Shown here: piece by piece, positions 1 through 9,683 of the stretch
Position numbering within the stretch: the first letter of the stretch is position 1
Layout: every line of letters begins with the position of its first letter
Source: Sinimarinibacterium arenosum
GTDB lineage: Bacteria; Pseudomonadota; Gammaproteobacteria; Nevskiales; Nevskiaceae
NCBI RefSeq assembly: GCF_005047655.1
Contig: NZ_SUKF01000005.1
Location: 186,001-250,000, forward strand
Direction: 5' to 3'
DNA: 64,000 nucleotides
Notes under the pieces: generated by a model
The model's database searches: none
What the model was told of the DNA's origin: nothing
What the model saw: only the letters and a program-made list of their open reading frames with translations
Made by a program: the position numbers and the translations under genes

Positions 1-170
1 CGCAGGCCCTGGCCGTGCTCGCCGCCGAACAGGTGCTGATGCACATGCCCAATGTGCTGGTCACGCCGCATTCGGCGTTCAACACGCGCGAGGCGGTGCA
101 GCGCATTGTCGACACCACCGTGGAAAACATTCGCGAGTTCTTCGCCGGTCGCGTGATCAACACGGCCTGA
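1..170 (+). CDS. D-isomer-specific 2-hydroxyacid dehydrogenase, C-terminal fragment
   Basis: This is the last 55 or so codons of a gene that begins before the window. The peptide contains [20 protein letters not shown] and ends [15 protein letters not shown]. The TPH histidine followed by a helix rich in T, R and E is the C-terminal catalytic segment of the D-lactate/phosphoglycerate dehydrogenase family, where this histidine acts as the general acid. The substrate (D-lactate, glyoxylate or hydroxypyruvate) cannot be told from this end. It is followed 52 bases later by gmhB on the same strand. Confidence 0.75.
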   Translation, partial: QALAVLAAEQVLMHMPNVLVTPHSAFNTREAVQRIVDTTVENIREFFAGRVINTA

Positions 171-222
171 ATTCGATCGAAGCGGCATACTGTCGGCCTG
201 CCCGCACCGTATTTCGGATCCC

Positions 223-789
223 ATGAAGATCGTCATTCTCGACCGCGACGGCGTGATCAACCAGGACTCGCCCGATTACATCAAGTCCGCCGCTGAGTGG
301 ATTCCGATCCCCGGCAGTCTCGAAGCGATTGCGCGCCTGTGCCAGGCTGGCTTCCGCGTCTTTGTGGCTTCCAATCAGTCCGGCATCGGCCAGGGCCTGT
401 TCAACTACGACGCCTTTGCGGCCATGAACGACCGCATGCAGCAGCAACTGGCCGAGCTGGGCGGACGCATCGATGGCATCGAGTTCGCTCCGGATCACCC
501 GGACAAGCCTGGCCACAAACGCAAGCCGTCGCCCGGCATGATCACCGACCTGACGCGTCGGCTGAACCTGAGCGCCGAGCTGATTCCCGTTGTCGGCGAC
601 TCGTGGCGCGATATCGAAGCCGCGCGTGCCGCCGGTGCCCGCCCGGTGCTGGTGCGCACGGGCAATGGCCGCAGAACCGAAGCCACGCATGCCGACGCAC
701 TACGCGACGTGGTCGTCTACGACGATCTGGCGGCATTCGCCGCAGCGCTGGTGGCGGCACAGCAAGCCTTGCCGCCGATTCCGGCCTGA
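223..789 (+). CDS. gmhB: D-glycero-beta-D-manno-heptose 1,7-bisphosphate 7-phosphatase
   Basis: A HAD-superfamily phosphatase of 188 residues, the usual GmhB size. It removes the 7-phosphate of heptose bisphosphate in the cytoplasm during ADP-heptose synthesis for the lipopolysaccharide core. The N-terminus reads MKIVILDRDGVINQDS, with the two catalytic aspartates in the DRDG motif (residues 7 and 9). It is followed by SNQSGIG (motif II serine) and, later, GDSWRDIEAA (motif III/IV acidic residues). The related histidinol-phosphatase activity is the main alternative. The ATG at 223 gives the canonical N-terminus. Confidence 0.9.
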   Translation: MKIVILDRDGVINQDSPDYIKSAAEWIPIPGSLEAIARLCQAGFRVFVASNQSGIGQGLFNYDAFAAMNDRMQQQLAELGGRIDGIEFAPDHPDKPGHKRKPSPGMITDLTRRLNLSAELIPVVGDSWRDIEAARAAGARPVLVRTGNGRRTEATHADALRDVVVYDDLAAFAAALVAAQQALPPIPA

Positions 790-820
790 GCGGATCGAGC
801 CGGCAACTGGATTTGGCGCA

Positions 821-1249
821 CTACGGGCGCAGATACAAATCCGGCACGTAGCGTTCCATCAGCGTCTGCGGACGCAACGGCGCGGTGAAACCGAACTGCG
901 CGTAGAGCCCATGCGCATCTGCCGTGGCCAGGGTGAAGCGACGCAAGCCCTGCAATTGTGGATGCGCCATCACCGCCTGCATCAACGTCTTGGCATGGCC
1001 CTGCCCCCGCTGCTCCGGCAACACGAACACATCCACCAGATTGGCAAAGGTCGCGTAATCCGAAATCACCCGGGCAAAAGCGATCTGGCGCGCGCCCAGA
1101 TAGCCGCCGAAGCACAGTGAATGCTGCAGCGAGCGCTCGACGCGCTGGCGATCGATCCCGCGAGCCCAGCCGGATTGCTCGCTCAGAAACTGATGGATCA
1201 GCGCCACATCCAGTTCGGCCGGATCGGTGCTGACGCGCAGCGTATTCAT
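821..1249 (-). CDS. GNAT family N-acetyltransferase
   Basis: A 142-residue GCN5-related acetyltransferase. The acetyl-CoA-binding motif A is visible as LPEQRGQGHAKTLMQAVM (about residues 77-94), preceded by a DVFV strand and followed by the YAQFGF motif typical of this fold. The substrate is unknown. Its ATG overlaps the stop of folB by four bases (ATGA), so it is translationally coupled as the third gene of tsaD-folB-GNAT. Similar small GNAT proteins act on small molecules or protein N-termini; the sequence does not decide which. Confidence 0.85.
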   Translation of the reverse strand: MNTLRVSTDPAELDVALIHQFLSEQSGWARGIDRQRVERSLQHSLCFGGYLGARQIAFARVISDYATFANLVDVFVLPEQRGQGHAKTLMQAVMAHPQLQGLRRFTLATADAHGLYAQFGFTAPLRPQTLMERYVPDLYLRP

Positions 1250-1620
1250 CGTCCGCAGGCCGCGTAGTCCTCGCGCCGACGCTCGATCCGAACGCCGACG
1301 GCCTTGACCTTGGCGACGGCACCCGGCTTGTTGACGCTGATCTGCAGCTGCTGGATCGGAAATTCGTCGAACAAGCGCCGCGCGATCGTTTCCACCAGCG
1401 TTTCCAGCAATGCGGGCTGCAGCTCCCGAGTGATCGCACTGACACGCTCGGCCACCGCGGCGTAATCGACGGCATCACGCACGTGATCACTGCTGGCCGC
1501 TTCACGCGTATTCACGCCCAGCGCCAGATCAAAAATCAGTGGACGCGGCAGCTGCCGTTCCCATCCGTACACACCGATGATCGCCTCAACCTCGAGACCC
1601 TGCAGAAATACCGTATCCAT
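1246..1620 (-). CDS. folB: Dihydroneopterin aldolase
   Basis: A 124-residue protein of typical FolB length. FolB converts 7,8-dihydroneopterin to 6-hydroxymethyl-dihydropterin and glycolaldehyde in folate synthesis. The N-terminus [20 protein letters not shown] matches the family signature, with the substrate-binding glutamate and the conserved IGVYGWER segment. DYAAVAE and the C-terminal KPGAVAKVKAVGV strand (containing the catalytic lysine region) are also present. The start codon overlaps the tsaD stop by one base (TAATG). The tsaD-folB neighbourhood is common in gammaproteobacteria. Confidence 0.92.
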   Translation of the reverse strand: MDTVFLQGLEVEAIIGVYGWERQLPRPLIFDLALGVNTREAASSDHVRDAVDYAAVAERVSAITRELQPALLETLVETIARRLFDEFPIQQLQISVNKPGAVAKVKAVGVRIERRREDYAACGR

Positions 1621-2690
1621 TACTCAATCCCTTGAAGCGCCTGCAGCTGGGGTGGTTTCAAATCCGACAACGGCCAGCGCGGCGTTGTGAACAGGCGCTG
1701 GTCGGCGCGCTGTCCCTCGCCGCGCCGCAGCCAGCCGGTGTACGCCACCATCGCGGCATTGTCGGTACAGAACGCCTGGCGAGGAAAGTACACCTCGACG
1801 TCACGGTGCCGCGCAAGCTCGCCGAGTTTTTCGCGCAGGCGCAGATTGGCGCCGACTCCCCCGGCGACCACCAGTCGCTGCGCCCCACTGGCGTCGAGCG
1901 CGCGCGTTGCCTTGATCGTCAGCGTATCGGTGACCGCTTCCTGGAAGGCCCAGGCCAGATCCGCCTTGTCCTGCTCCGATGCGTCGGGCTTCAGCGCGGT
2001 CAACACCGCAGTCTTCAGTCCGCTGAAGCTGAAATCCAGCCCCGGCCGGTCGGTCATCGGCCGTGGGAAACGGTACTGCGATGGCTGCTGGCCGCGCTGC
2101 GCCAGCCGCGCCAGCTCGGGGCCGCCTGGATACGGCAGGCCGAGCAACTTGGCCGTCTTGTCGAAGGCCTCACCGACCGCATCGTCCAGGCTCTGCCCGA
2201 GCAGGGTGTATTGCCCCAATCCACGCACTTCGACCAGCAAGGTGTGCCCACCGGAAACCAGCAGCGCGACAAACGGGAATGCGGGCGCCGGAGTTTCCAG
2301 CATCGGCGCCAGCAAGTGGGCTTCCATGTGGTGAACCGGAATCAGGGGAATGCCCAGCGCTGCCGCCAAGCCTGCGGCGACCGAGGCACCCACCATCAGC
2401 GCACCGATCAGACCGGGTCCTGCGGTGTACGCCACCCCGCCAAGATCCGACATCTTCACGCCCGCTTCGGTCATGGCAGCCCGGATCAGGCCGTTGATCC
2501 GGCGCACGTGATCGCGCGAGGCCAGTTCCGGCACCACTCCGCCATATTCGGCGTGCAGCCTGATCTGGCTGTAAAGCGTATGCGCACGCAAACCGGCCCC
2601 GCCGTCGTAGAGCGCGGCGGCAGTTTCGTCACATGAGGTTTCAATGCCCAGAATCGGGCCCGGGCACAACGCGGTATTCGGCATCCGCAT
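1620..2690 (-). CDS. tsaD: tRNA N6-threonylcarbamoyladenosine transferase subunit TsaD
   Basis: TsaD transfers the threonylcarbamoyl group from threonylcarbamoyl-AMP to A37 of ANN-decoding tRNAs, working with TsaB and TsaE. The ASKHA-fold signature [16 protein letters not shown] is near the N-terminus. The metal-binding [10 protein letters not shown] motif and VSGGHT follow, and the C-terminal part has GGVGAN and [11 protein letters not shown] place the start at ATG 2690 (356 residues) rather than further upstream, because an upstream start would run into the divergent rpsU promoter; ATG 2684 is also possible. The partner enzyme gene tsaC lies elsewhere in this window (25.3 kb). Confidence 0.93.
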   Translation of the reverse strand: MRMPNTALCPGPILGIETSCDETAAALYDGGAGLRAHTLYSQIRLHAEYGGVVPELASRDHVRRINGLIRAAMTEAGVKMSDLGGVAYTAGPGLIGALMVGASVAAGLAAALGIPLIPVHHMEAHLLAPMLETPAPAFPFVALLVSGGHTLLVEVRGLGQYTLLGQSLDDAVGEAFDKTAKLLGLPYPGGPELARLAQRGQQPSQYRFPRPMTDRPGLDFSFSGLKTAVLTALKPDASEQDKADLAWAFQEAVTDTLTIKATRALDASGAQRLVVAGGVGANLRLREKLGELARHRDVEVYFPRQAFCTDNAAMVAYTGWLRRGEGQRADQRLFTTPRWPLSDLKPPQLQALQGIE

Positions 2691-2717
2691 AGTGTATCCG
2701 GCGCCGGTGGGCGACAT

Positions 2718-2746
2718 TTGCGTCCCGGCAGCAGTCCGGATAGAAT
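2718..2746 (+). promoter_or_regulatory. Predicted sigma-70 promoter of the rpsU-yqeY-dnaG-rpoD operon
   Basis: A -35 element TTGCGT at 2718-2723 is followed after 17 bases by a -10 element TAGAAT at 2741-2746. It sits about 65 bases upstream of the rpsU ATG. Just downstream, 2760-2778 can fold as GAGGC...GCCTC, a small leader hairpin before the ribosome-binding region GAGAGTGAG. Confidence 0.6.
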
Positions 2747-2808
2747 CGCGGCCCTTTTCGAGGCCCTTAGGGCGCCTCTTCAGTGAATATTATAGAGAGT
2801 GAGTTTGT

Positions 2809-3024
2809 ATGCCTTCTGTACGCGTTCGTGACAACGAGCCTTTTGAAGTTGCGGTCCGCCGCTTCAAGCGCACCTGCGAGAAAGCTGGCGTCCTGACCGA
2901 TCTGCGCAAGCACGAGTATTTCGAAAAGCCGAGCCAGGAACGCAAGCGCAAGCGCGCTGCTGCGGTCAAGCGCCAGGCCAAGAAGGTCCAGCGCGAATCG
3001 AATCGCCGTATCCGCCTGTTCTAA
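2809..3024 (+). CDS. rpsU: 30S ribosomal protein S21
   Basis: A 71-residue S21, identical in length to the E. coli protein and first gene of the macromolecular synthesis operon. It begins [20 protein letters not shown] and ends in the basic RRIRLF tail. S21 binds the small subunit near the anti-Shine-Dalgarno region of 16S rRNA and helps mRNA selection at initiation. The ribosome-binding region GAGAGTGAG lies upstream of the ATG. Confidence 0.98.
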   Translation: MPSVRVRDNEPFEVAVRRFKRTCEKAGVLTDLRKHEYFEKPSQERKRKRAAAVKRQAKKVQRESNRRIRLF

Positions 3025-3096
3025 TTCGGCGGTTTCGTTTGGCGGTAAGCAGACTGCGGCCCAAGGCCGCTTTTTGCATTTCTGAGAATTTCCAAA

Positions 3097-3543
3097 ATGT
3101 CCGAACTCGCCACCCGCATTACTGAAGACGTCAAAGGTGCCATGCGCGCCGGCGACAAGGCGCGCCTCTCGGTGCTGCGCATGCTGCAAGCCGAGCTCAA
3201 GCAGCGTGAAGTGGTCGAATCCACGCAGCTGACCGACGCCGTGGTCCAGGCCGCAGTCGAAAAAATGGTCAAGCAGCGTCGCGATTCAGAAAACCAGTTC
3301 CGCAACGGCAACCGCCCCGACCTCGCCGACAAGGAAGCCTCGGAAATCGAGGTGTTGATCGGCTACCTGCCGCAGCAGCTGAGCGACGCCGAAGTGGCCG
3401 CCCTGCTCGACCAGGCGATTGCAGAGACTGGCGCCAGCGGCGGCAAAGACATGGGCAAAGTCATGGGCTGGATCAAACCCAAGGCCCAAGGCCGCACCGA
3501 TATGGGCAAGCTGTCCGGCCTGATCAAGGCACGTCTGGGCTAA
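3097..3543 (+). CDS. yqeY: GatB/YqeY domain-containing protein
   Basis: A 148-residue YqeY-family protein. It resembles the C-terminal tRNA-binding tail domain of the amidotransferase subunit GatB. Visible family features are the N-terminal KGAMRAGDKARLSVLRML helix, the EIEVLIGYLPQQLSD segment, and the C-terminal GKVMGWIKPKAQGRTDMGKL. It sits 72 bases after rpsU and before dnaG, the standard place for this gene in gammaproteobacteria. A role in tRNA metabolism is assumed from domain homology; its function is not established. Confidence 0.92.
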   Translation: MSELATRITEDVKGAMRAGDKARLSVLRMLQAELKQREVVESTQLTDAVVQAAVEKMVKQRRDSENQFRNGNRPDLADKEASEIEVLIGYLPQQLSDAEVAALLDQAIAETGASGGKDMGKVMGWIKPKAQGRTDMGKLSGLIKARLG

Positions 3544-3613
3544 TCCAGACCCGGACTGTTTTCCGATCGTTCAGGGCGATTTCCGCCTCAGGGGCAACCT
3601 CCTGCAGCGGCGC

Positions 3614-3648
3614 ACTGGAAACTGCGCACTGGACACTGGACACTGCCG
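3614..3648 (+). repeat. Five tandem heptamers in the dnaG translation initiation region
   Basis: Five consecutive 7-base units begin at 3614, 3621, 3628, 3635 and 3642. Each starts with ACTG: ACTGGAA, ACTGCGC, ACTGGAC, ACTGGAC and ACTGCCG. The array ends three bases before the dnaG ATG and occupies the place where a Shine-Dalgarno sequence would lie; no purine-rich ribosome-binding site is evident. Confidence 0.8.
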
Positions 3649-3651
3649 TTC

Positions 3652-5418
3652 ATGGCCGGACGCATCCCCGATTCCTTCATTCATGATCTGCTCGCACGAA
3701 CCGATATCGTCGAGCTGATCGGCTCGCGCGTGGAACTCAAGCGCGCGGGCAGGGAATTGCGCGGCCTGTCGCCGTTTACCAGCGAGAAGAGCCCGTCGTT
3801 CTTCGTCTCGCCGGTCAAGCAGATGTTCTTTGACTTCAGCTCCGGCAAGAACGGCAACGCCATCGGCTTTCTGATGGAATTCGATCGCCTGTCGTTCGTC
3901 GAGGCGGTCGAGGAGCTGGCACGCCGCGCCGGCGTCGAGGTTCCGCACGAAGGCGGCCACCAACCGCATGTGGTCATGGATGGCCCCCTCGACGCACTGG
4001 CCGCCGCGCAGCGCTTCTTCTCCGAACAGCTGCGCAAGCACAGCGAAGCGGTCGCCTATCTGAAGAAGCGCGGCGTCACCGGCGAGACCGCCAAACGCTT
4101 CGGCATCGGCTTTGCCCCCGAATCGTGGAACGCGCTGACAGATTTTTTGAAGGAGACCCGGCATGCGATCGACGCCGGCCTGCTGATCGAAAAGGAAGGC
4201 GGCGGGCGGCCCTATGACCGCTTTCGCAACCGCGTGATGTTTCCGATTCGCGATGGCCGCGGCCGCGTCATCGGTTTCGGCGGCCGGACACTCGGCAACG
4301 ATCCGGCCAAATACCTGAATTCACCCGAAACGCCGCTTTTCCACAAAGGACGCAACCTCTACGGCCTGTACGAGGCGCGTCAGGCGACGACCAGTGCACT
4401 GCCGTATCTGATCGTGGTCGAAGGCTACATGGATGTGGTGATGCTGTCGCAGCACGGCATCACCGAGGCCGTCGCGACGCTGGGCACTGCAACGACGCGC
4501 GAGCATCTGCAGCTGCTGTTCAAGCAGACCAGCAAGGTGGTGTTCTGCTTCGACGGCGACCGCGCCGGCCGTGCAGCGGCCTGGCGCGCACTGGATCAGG
4601 TCCTGCCCGAGCTGTTTGAAGGCCGCGAGTGCGTGTTCATGTTCCTGCCGGATGGCCATGACCCCGACACGCTGGTGCAGGAAATCGGCGCCGACGCCTT
4701 TCGCGCACGCATCGAGCAGGCCTCACCGCTATCCGAGTTTCTGCTCGGCGAGCTATCACGCCAGGTCAATCTGGGCAGCCTCGAAGGCCGCGCACGCCTG
4801 GTGGCACTGTGCAAGCCCTATCTGGAAAAACTGCGGGAAGGCACCTTGCGCACGCTGATGAGCGACCAGCTGGCGCGGCTGGCCCGACTGGAACGCGCCG
4901 ATATTGAAGCCAGCCTGGCCGGGCGCACTCCGCAAGCCGAACCCGCCGTCGCGAAACCCGCGAGCACACAGAAAGTGTCACGACTGGTTCGCCGCAGCCT
5001 TGAAATTCTGCTGCACCGCCCTGATCTTGCGGAACAGGTCGGCGATGTTCACCTGCTGGAGCAGTCTGAAGTCGCCGGTGTTTCCCTGTTGGTCGAGACC
5101 ATCGATTATCTGCACAGCCATCCGGACGCCACGGCTGCCACTCTGATCCAGCAACTGGGCGGCGCCAAGGGCGCCTATCTGCAGAAGCTGCTGATGAGCG
5201 ATACCGAGCACCCCGACTACGGCATGCCGTTGTCGGAACGGGTTGGCGATGAGGGTCTCGTCCAGGAGTTTGGCAGTCTGGCGCTGCAGCTGCGTGAACG
5301 CGGCATTGATCAACGAATCAATTACTTTATGAACCACGCGCAGGACCTTAGCGAAACCGAGATCCGCGAGTGGAAAATGCTGGTCCAATCGCGCAAGCGC
5401 ATTGACCGTGATGTATAA
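3652..5418 (+). CDS. dnaG: DNA primase lacking the canonical zinc ligands
   Basis: DnaG makes RNA primers for Okazaki fragments and is recruited by the DnaB helicase. The 588-residue protein has an N-terminal zinc-ribbon-like domain (about 1-100), the catalytic core with a TOPRIM domain, and a C-terminal helicase-binding region. TOPRIM residues are VVEGYMDVV (E257) and FDGDRAG (D301, D303). In the N-terminal domain the four ligands found in E. coli (C40, H43, C61, C64) are replaced at exactly the same positions by S40, T43, D61 and S64, within GLSPFTSEK and FFDFSSGKNGN, so the domain cannot hold zinc in the usual way. The fold-flanking residues are kept. The gene is not otherwise damaged. Confidence 0.96.
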   Translation: MAGRIPDSFIHDLLARTDIVELIGSRVELKRAGRELRGLSPFTSEKSPSFFVSPVKQMFFDFSSGKNGNAIGFLMEFDRLSFVEAVEELARRAGVEVPHEGGHQPHVVMDGPLDALAAAQRFFSEQLRKHSEAVAYLKKRGVTGETAKRFGIGFAPESWNALTDFLKETRHAIDAGLLIEKEGGGRPYDRFRNRVMFPIRDGRGRVIGFGGRTLGNDPAKYLNSPETPLFHKGRNLYGLYEARQATTSALPYLIVVEGYMDVVMLSQHGITEAVATLGTATTREHLQLLFKQTSKVVFCFDGDRAGRAAAWRALDQVLPELFEGRECVFMFLPDGHDPDTLVQEIGADAFRARIEQASPLSEFLLGELSRQVNLGSLEGRARLVALCKPYLEKLREGTLRTLMSDQLARLARLERADIEASLAGRTPQAEPAVAKPASTQKVSRLVRRSLEILLHRPDLAEQVGDVHLLEQSEVAGVSLLVETIDYLHSHPDATAATLIQQLGGAKGAYLQKLLMSDTEHPDYGMPLSERVGDEGLVQEFGSLALQLRERGIDQRINYFMNHAQDLSETEIREWKMLVQSRKRIDRDV

Positions 5419-5419
5419 T
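5414..5419 (+). promoter_or_regulatory. Possible internal rpoD promoter -10 element
   Basis: A perfect TATAAT hexamer lies at 5414-5419, overlapping the dnaG stop codon and about 50 bases upstream of the rpoD ATG. No good -35 is present at 17 bases (GCGCAA), so this is only a candidate. Internal rpoD promoters within or after dnaG are known in E. coli. Confidence 0.35.
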
Positions 5420-5469
5420 GCGCAGTTCTGCGACCCATTCCCGGGTTCATCTGATTGAGTCACCGCCAC

Positions 5470-7359
<1,890 letters not shown>

Positions 7360-7370
7360 CCTGCGCACTG

Positions 7371-7407
7371 CAACAAAGAGCCCCGCTCGAAGCGGGGCTT
7401 TTTGTTG
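7371..7407 (+). terminator. Rho-independent terminator of the rpoD operon
   Basis: A perfect 9-base-pair stem, AGCCCCGCT (7379-7387) pairing with AGCGGGGCT (7391-7399) across a three-base CGA loop. It is followed by a run of T, and flanking CAACAA/TTGTTG can extend the pairing. It lies 12-40 bases after the rpoD stop. Confidence 0.92.
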
Positions 7408-7452
7408 GGGGGCGTCGCGACAGCGACAACGCCCCGTACGCCTTTATCAGGA

Positions 7453-8076
7453 TCAGAACGCGATGCGCACACCGGTGCGGATGTCGCCGAGCTTCTGATC
7501 GATATCGCGGTCACCGGTCAGGCTCGAATAACGATAGTCCACGAAAATGCCCGAACCACCGCTGACAGTCAGCAGGGCGCCGACCATGTATTCCATGCCG
7601 TCGCCGAAATCGCCGATGTCGATATAGCCAATTTCGGCATAAACGCCCAGCGCCTCGCTGAGCGCCCCGGCGGCACCGACATGGATGCCGTAGCCTGAGT
7701 CGTCGCGATCCGCGTTCAGAATCGTCGGCGAGCTTTCAAATTTGAAATCGACATATTCGCCGCGCACATAGAACGGGTTGTTCGCGCCCAGATCGAATCC
7801 GAGGCCGGCGCGGATTGCCGTCAGCTCGCCGTCAATCGACGTACCTTCCAGGCTGCTGTAGTCATTGGCCTGGTATTCGGCGGTGATGAAGCCGAGATCC
7901 GAGAACTGCATCTGCGCGCGACCACCGAAACCGTCGCCGCTGTCGTAAGCGTTGCCATCGACTTCCAGATCAGCAACGGCAACGTAGTAGGCATCAACAG
8001 CAACACCACCGGCGCTCGCCAAGGCAGGCGTTAACGCGAGTATCGACGCTCCAACCAGGGATTTTATTGTGCGCAT
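7453..8076 (-). CDS. Small outer-membrane beta-barrel protein, copy 1
   Basis: A 207-residue protein with a cleavable signal peptide (SILALTPALASA, cleavage after about residue 22). Alternating hydrophobic and polar beta-strand segments run to a C-terminal aromatic residue (TGVRIAF), the usual outer-membrane insertion signal. It resembles YfaZ-like small barrels in style, but I cannot assign a family with certainty. Recurrent GYGIHVGAAG and EIGYIDIGDFGDGMEY segments have direct counterparts in the upstream neighbour, so the two are tandem paralogues. Cargo or function is unknown. Confidence 0.75.
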   Translation of the reverse strand: MRTIKSLVGASILALTPALASAGGVAVDAYYVAVADLEVDGNAYDSGDGFGGRAQMQFSDLGFITAEYQANDYSSLEGTSIDGELTAIRAGLGFDLGANNPFYVRGEYVDFKFESSPTILNADRDDSGYGIHVGAAGALSEALGVYAEIGYIDIGDFGDGMEYMVGALLTVSGGSGIFVDYRYSSLTGDRDIDQKLGDIRTGVRIAF

Positions 8077-8202
8077 CCTTCATCTCCTTGAACAATGCTG
8101 TCGCCCGGACAGGGCCAGGCAACTTTGGGGGGAATCACGAGTCGGCAGGCGTCGCGCTAACTCACCGGACGCTGCAGTGCCGACGGAATTTTCAGGCGAC
8201 GA

Positions 8203-8811
8203 TCAGAACCGGAATCGCAAGCCGGTGCGAATATCGGCAACGATGACATCCTGGTCAGCATCGTTGTTCAGGCGCGTTTCCTGATATTCGGCAAACACAC
8301 TGAAATTGGCGTCCAGGTTGAGCGCGGCGCCAGCGACATACTCAAAACCGTTGCCTGCGTCGCCCACATCGAGATACCCGACACGAGCCTCGACGCTGAA
8401 GTACTTGAACAGGTCGAACTTGCCGCCCAGATGCACACCGAAGCCGTTGTCGTCACCGTTGCTGTTGACGAGGCCCAGTTCGTAGCGGACGTACTCAGCC
8501 AGCACATAGACCGGCAGGGTGCCGATGCTGTAACCCAGACCCGCGCGCAACTGGTCAAGATCCGGATCACCAACGCCCTGGTAGGTCGACGACTGATACT
8601 GCCCGGCGGCAAATACATGCTCGCCAAAGCTGTTCAACAGACGCACACCGAATGCGTCGCCTTCCTCGGACTCGATCGTGCCGAGAGGCCCATCAATCTC
8701 AAGACCCGAATCTGGTACCGCATAGATGTCGAACGCGTCGAACGCGCCTGCCTGCGCCACCAACGGCGATGTCAGCAGCAGGCTCACAAGCGCAAAGCGC
8801 AACGAATTCAT
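8203..8811 (-). CDS. Small outer-membrane beta-barrel protein, copy 2
   Basis: A 202-residue paralogue of the adjacent barrel protein. It has a signal peptide (LLLTSPLVAQAGA), repeated strand-turn units rich in D, G and N, and a terminal RTGLRFRF that ends in phenylalanine. GFGVHLGGKF and RVGYLDVGDAGNGFEYVAG align with copy 1 (GYGIHVGAAG and EIGYIDIGDFGDGMEYMVG). A good ribosome-binding site, GGAGGA, lies eight bases before the ATG. It is antisense-adjacent to the ferrochelatase-like remnant. Function unknown. Confidence 0.75.
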   Translation of the reverse strand: MNSLRFALVSLLLTSPLVAQAGAFDAFDIYAVPDSGLEIDGPLGTIESEEGDAFGVRLLNSFGEHVFAAGQYQSSTYQGVGDPDLDQLRAGLGYSIGTLPVYVLAEYVRYELGLVNSNGDDNGFGVHLGGKFDLFKYFSVEARVGYLDVGDAGNGFEYVAGAALNLDANFSVFAEYQETRLNNDADQDVIVADIRTGLRFRF

Positions 8812-8816
8812 ATCTG

Positions 8817-8927
8817 ATGTCCTCCGGGATTCTTCTGGTTAACCTCGGCCCGGACTCCCCCAGACCTAGGCGAAGTATAGCGAGGTCAGAGCCGTACCGA
8901 GACCTCAAAGCGCTCTGGGTAACGTAA
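8817..8927 (+). pseudogene. Decayed ferrochelatase 5' fragment
   Basis: A 36-codon open frame starts MSSGILLVNLGPDSPRP and ends DLKALWVT. The string LLVNLG-PDSP is the ferrochelatase (HemH) N-terminal signature LLVNLGTPDSP with one residue missing. The following RRSIAR...PYRDLKALW can be laid over the usual RRYLAEF...PRVVDLPRALW with small gaps. Nothing further of a roughly 330-residue HemH follows, because the downstream cytochrome genes lie on the opposite strand. I read it as a remnant, not a functional gene; a chance match is less likely given the length of the motif. Confidence 0.5.
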
Positions 8928-8960
8928 GGCAACATCCAGTCCGTGCGTCGAGCTCAATAC

Positions 8961-8987
8961 AAAAAAGGCGCGGTCATTGACCGCGCC
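8961..8987 (-). terminator. Rho-independent terminator after the cytochrome c genes
   Basis: The inverted repeat GGCGCGGTCA / TGACCGCGCC at 8967-8987 is followed, reading on the minus strand, by a run of six T (the A-run at 8961-8966). It lies 27 bases beyond the stop of the second cytochrome gene. Confidence 0.85.
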
Positions 8988-9013
8988 CGAAAAACTGACG
9001 CCACAACCGGCGA

Positions 9014-9352
9014 TTACTTTGCCGCAGCGTCTCCGACGCTCGGCGTATACAGCGGGCCGTCCTGCAGCGAGAAGTAATCGGCCAAGGCCTTGATCTCGTC
9101 GTCAGACAGCATCGCCGCCTGCGCGCCCATCACCGCATTCTTGCGCGTGCCCGCCTTGTATTCATGCAGGGCCTGCGCGAGGTAGTCGCCGTACTGGCCC
9201 GCCAGGACCGGGTAGGTCGGCGCAATCGGCTTGGCACCCGCTTCACCGTGACATGCCGTGCAGAGTGCTGCCTTTTCCGGCACCACGGCTTCGGCCGCAA
9301 AACTCGTCACAGGCGCCAAGACGAGCAGGGTCGTAATGATCGTACGCTTCAT
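9014..9352 (-). CDS. Periplasmic monohaem cytochrome c (class I), second of pair
   Basis: A 112-residue exported cytochrome. The start is the ATG at 9352, giving MKRTIITTLLVLAPVTSFAA as signal peptide. The haem c attachment motif is CTACH in ALCTACHGEAG, and a distal methionine is likely in NAVMGAQAAMLSD. The length and the YLAQALHEYKAGTRKNAVM segment match the cytochrome c4/c5/c553 group of small electron carriers. It lies seven bases after a second cytochrome gene, so the two form an operon. The electron partner is not evident from the neighbourhood. Confidence 0.88.
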   Translation of the reverse strand: MKRTIITTLLVLAPVTSFAAEAVVPEKAALCTACHGEAGAKPIAPTYPVLAGQYGDYLAQALHEYKAGTRKNAVMGAQAAMLSDDEIKALADYFSLQDGPLYTPSVGDAAAK

Positions 9353-9359
9353 GATGACC

Positions 9360-9683
9360 TCAACGCGCCGGAGCAGTGGACAGGAACGCCGAGATATCGG
9401 CGATATCGGCATCCGACATGCTCGCTGCCTGCGCATGCATGGTGCCGTGTGCACGCTCACCCGAGCGATATGCCTTGAGTGCCGCTTCCAGATAGCCGGT
9501 GGGCTGACCGCCGACTTTCGGCACGCGGTAGGTCGGATACGCGTTGTTGTACTTCGGAATGCCGTGGCAACCCATGCAGGTATTGGCCTTGACGCGACCC
9601 GCCTCCGCATCGCCCTGAGCGAATGCAGCAGGCGCAGTCAACGCGGCGGCAAGGGCGACGATGCCCCAACGCGCATACTTCAT
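9360..9683 (-). CDS. Periplasmic monohaem cytochrome c (class I), first of pair
   Basis: A 107-residue protein with a signal peptide (MKYARWGIVALAAALTAPAA) and a CMGCH haem-binding motif in NTCMGCHGIPKYNNAYP. YLEAALKAYRSGERAHGTMHAQA supplies the likely axial methionine and the class I C-terminal helix. It is paralogous to the following gene, seven bases downstream, with the same YL..AL..Y..G.R....M layout. Such pairs may act as two halves of a c4-type dihaem carrier, but that is inference. Confidence 0.88.
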   Translation of the reverse strand: MKYARWGIVALAAALTAPAAFAQGDAEAGRVKANTCMGCHGIPKYNNAYPTYRVPKVGGQPTGYLEAALKAYRSGERAHGTMHAQAASMSDADIADISAFLSTAPAR

